Assembly: GCA_959020865.1 (NCBI GenBank)
Contig: CAUEUD010000198.1
Span: forward strand, 1 to 6,612
Direction of reading: 5' to 3'
From: Eubacterium limosum
GTDB lineage: Bacteria > Bacillota > Clostridia > Eubacteriales > Eubacteriaceae
DNA length: 6,612 nt
The translations under genes and the position numbers were made by a program. Below, piece by piece: positions 5,961-6,612 of this stretch. The notes below the pieces were generated by a model that saw nothing but the letters and a program-made list of their open reading frames with translations, had not been told where the DNA came from and ran no database searches. Each line of letters opens with the position of its first letter. Position 1 is the stretch's first letter.

Positions 5961-6611
5961 ATGGATTTGCTGGATATGATAACAGAGGGTATCGTTGAGT
6001 TAGATGAGGAAAAGGTGATCAAAATCGTCAAAAGGGCGATTGTTGCAGAAATTCCTAAAATTGATATTATTGCTGCTTTGAGTGAAGGTTTGGATAAGGT
6101 CGGTGAAAAATATTCAAAAGGCGAGTATGTGATGTATGATCTCATGATGTCTGGAATCCTCTATGAGGAAGTAATGAGTCTGGAAGAGCTGAGCCTTGCT
6201 GAGAACTTGAAATCCGAAGAAAAGAAGGGGCTGATGGTGATTGGCACCATCGAAGGGGATGTACATGATATAGGAAAATCCATTTTTAAAAATGCGGTTT
6301 CCATGTCGGGCTTTGACGTTATTGATCTGGGTGTGGATGTGCCGCCGGAAGTTTTTGTGCAGGCGATTGAGGAACATGCTCCCGATATTGTCGGTATCAG
6401 TATTATTATGACAGAAGCCATTAATAATGCAAAGCGAACTGTGGAGAAAATCAGAGAAAAAGCAGGGCCGGATTTGGATATTATTATCGGAGGTGTTGCG
6501 ACAAATTTAAAAATCGCCCAGTTTATCGGTGCGGATGCGTACAGTAATAATGTTTTGAACGGTGTAAATATTTGTCTGAGAATGGTAAACGGCGATGGAA
6601 AAAAGTATTAA
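5961..6611 (+). CDS. methyltransferase corrinoid protein (MtbC/MttC/MtgC-like)
   Basis: Complete 216-aa cytoplasmic protein, typical of the family length. Residues 1-85 form the helical methyltransferase cap domain (KYSKGEYVMYDLMMSG, 50-65). Residues 88-210 form the Rossmann-like B12-binding domain with D100-V-H102-D-I-G105, the lower-ligand His motif for base-off cobalamin, then S147 in GISIIMT and IIGG (175-178). The usual GGAP is GGVA here. The Co(I) form accepts a methyl group from a substrate-specific methyltransferase and passes it to a second one, usually to tetrahydrofolate in acetogens. The start is supported by GGCGGTGA (about 5946-5953), 7 nt before ATG. It has its own promoter after the operon terminator, so its supply may be set apart from that of the UroD-like proteins. 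The partner and methyl donor cannot be read from the sequence. The gene ends one base before the window edge, so later operon members would not be seen. Confidence 0.95.
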   Translation: MDLLDMITEGIVELDEEKVIKIVKRAIVAEIPKIDIIAALSEGLDKVGEKYSKGEYVMYDLMMSGILYEEVMSLEELSLAENLKSEEKKGLMVIGTIEGDVHDIGKSIFKNAVSMSGFDVIDLGVDVPPEVFVQAIEEHAPDIVGISIIMTEAINNAKRTVEKIREKAGPDLDIIIGGVATNLKIAQFIGADAYSNNVLNGVNICLRMVNGDGKKY

Positions 6612-6612
6612 A

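Noticed and set aside
5855..6145. 96-aa minus-strand open frame antisense to the corrinoid gene
   Set aside because: Low-complexity Ser/Ile-rich translation that runs through the promoter and terminator tail; no support as a gene.

Overview
The window looks like chromosomal DNA of a low-to-mid GC anaerobic Firmicute, most plausibly a Eubacterium/Acetobacterium-type acetogen. That is an inference from the gene content (corrinoid protein plus UroD-family methyltransferase-like proteins), the strong AAGGAGG-type ribosome binding sites and the Gram-positive style promoter and terminator. No RNA gene, mobile element or CRISPR array was seen. All supported genes lie on the + strand.

Region 1 (about 1-5814) reads as one tightly packed operon. 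It starts with a possible promoter and a perfect 12-bp palindrome (21-32). Next come two paralogous uroporphyrinogen-decarboxylase-fold (UroD/MtaA superfamily) proteins of 382 and 386 aa. Each is followed by a tiny ORF (51 and 42 aa) whose stop codon merges into the next gene's Shine-Dalgarno sequence. Then comes a YjiH/YjiG-type pair of membrane proteins with the nucleoside-recognition/gate fold. After that is a gene of unknown function for a two-TM, helical-repeat-like protein that starts at TTG. The last gene encodes an SLC13/DASS-like permease. A 15-bp perfect hairpin followed by a T-rich run ends the operon and overlaps the permease stop codon.

Region 2 (5857-6611) holds an AT-rich promoter with an extended -10 box and a complete 216-aa methyltransferase corrinoid protein carrying the DxHxxG cobalamin-ligand motif.

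Working model (inference): the two transport systems import one or more small, probably anionic or methylated, compounds. The UroD-fold proteins move a methyl group from that compound to the Co(I) corrinoid protein, for entry into C1 metabolism. Neither UroD-fold protein has the classical His-x-Cys...Cys zinc site of MtaA/MtbA, so neither looks like a standard coenzyme M methyltransferase. No activase (RamA-like) or MtrH/MtgA-like second methyltransferase is present. The most unusual points are the repeated [UroD gene + micro-ORF] module, a pair of mutually exclusive hairpins that could mask or expose the Shine-Dalgarno of the TTG-start gene, and the altered active-site and transport motifs.
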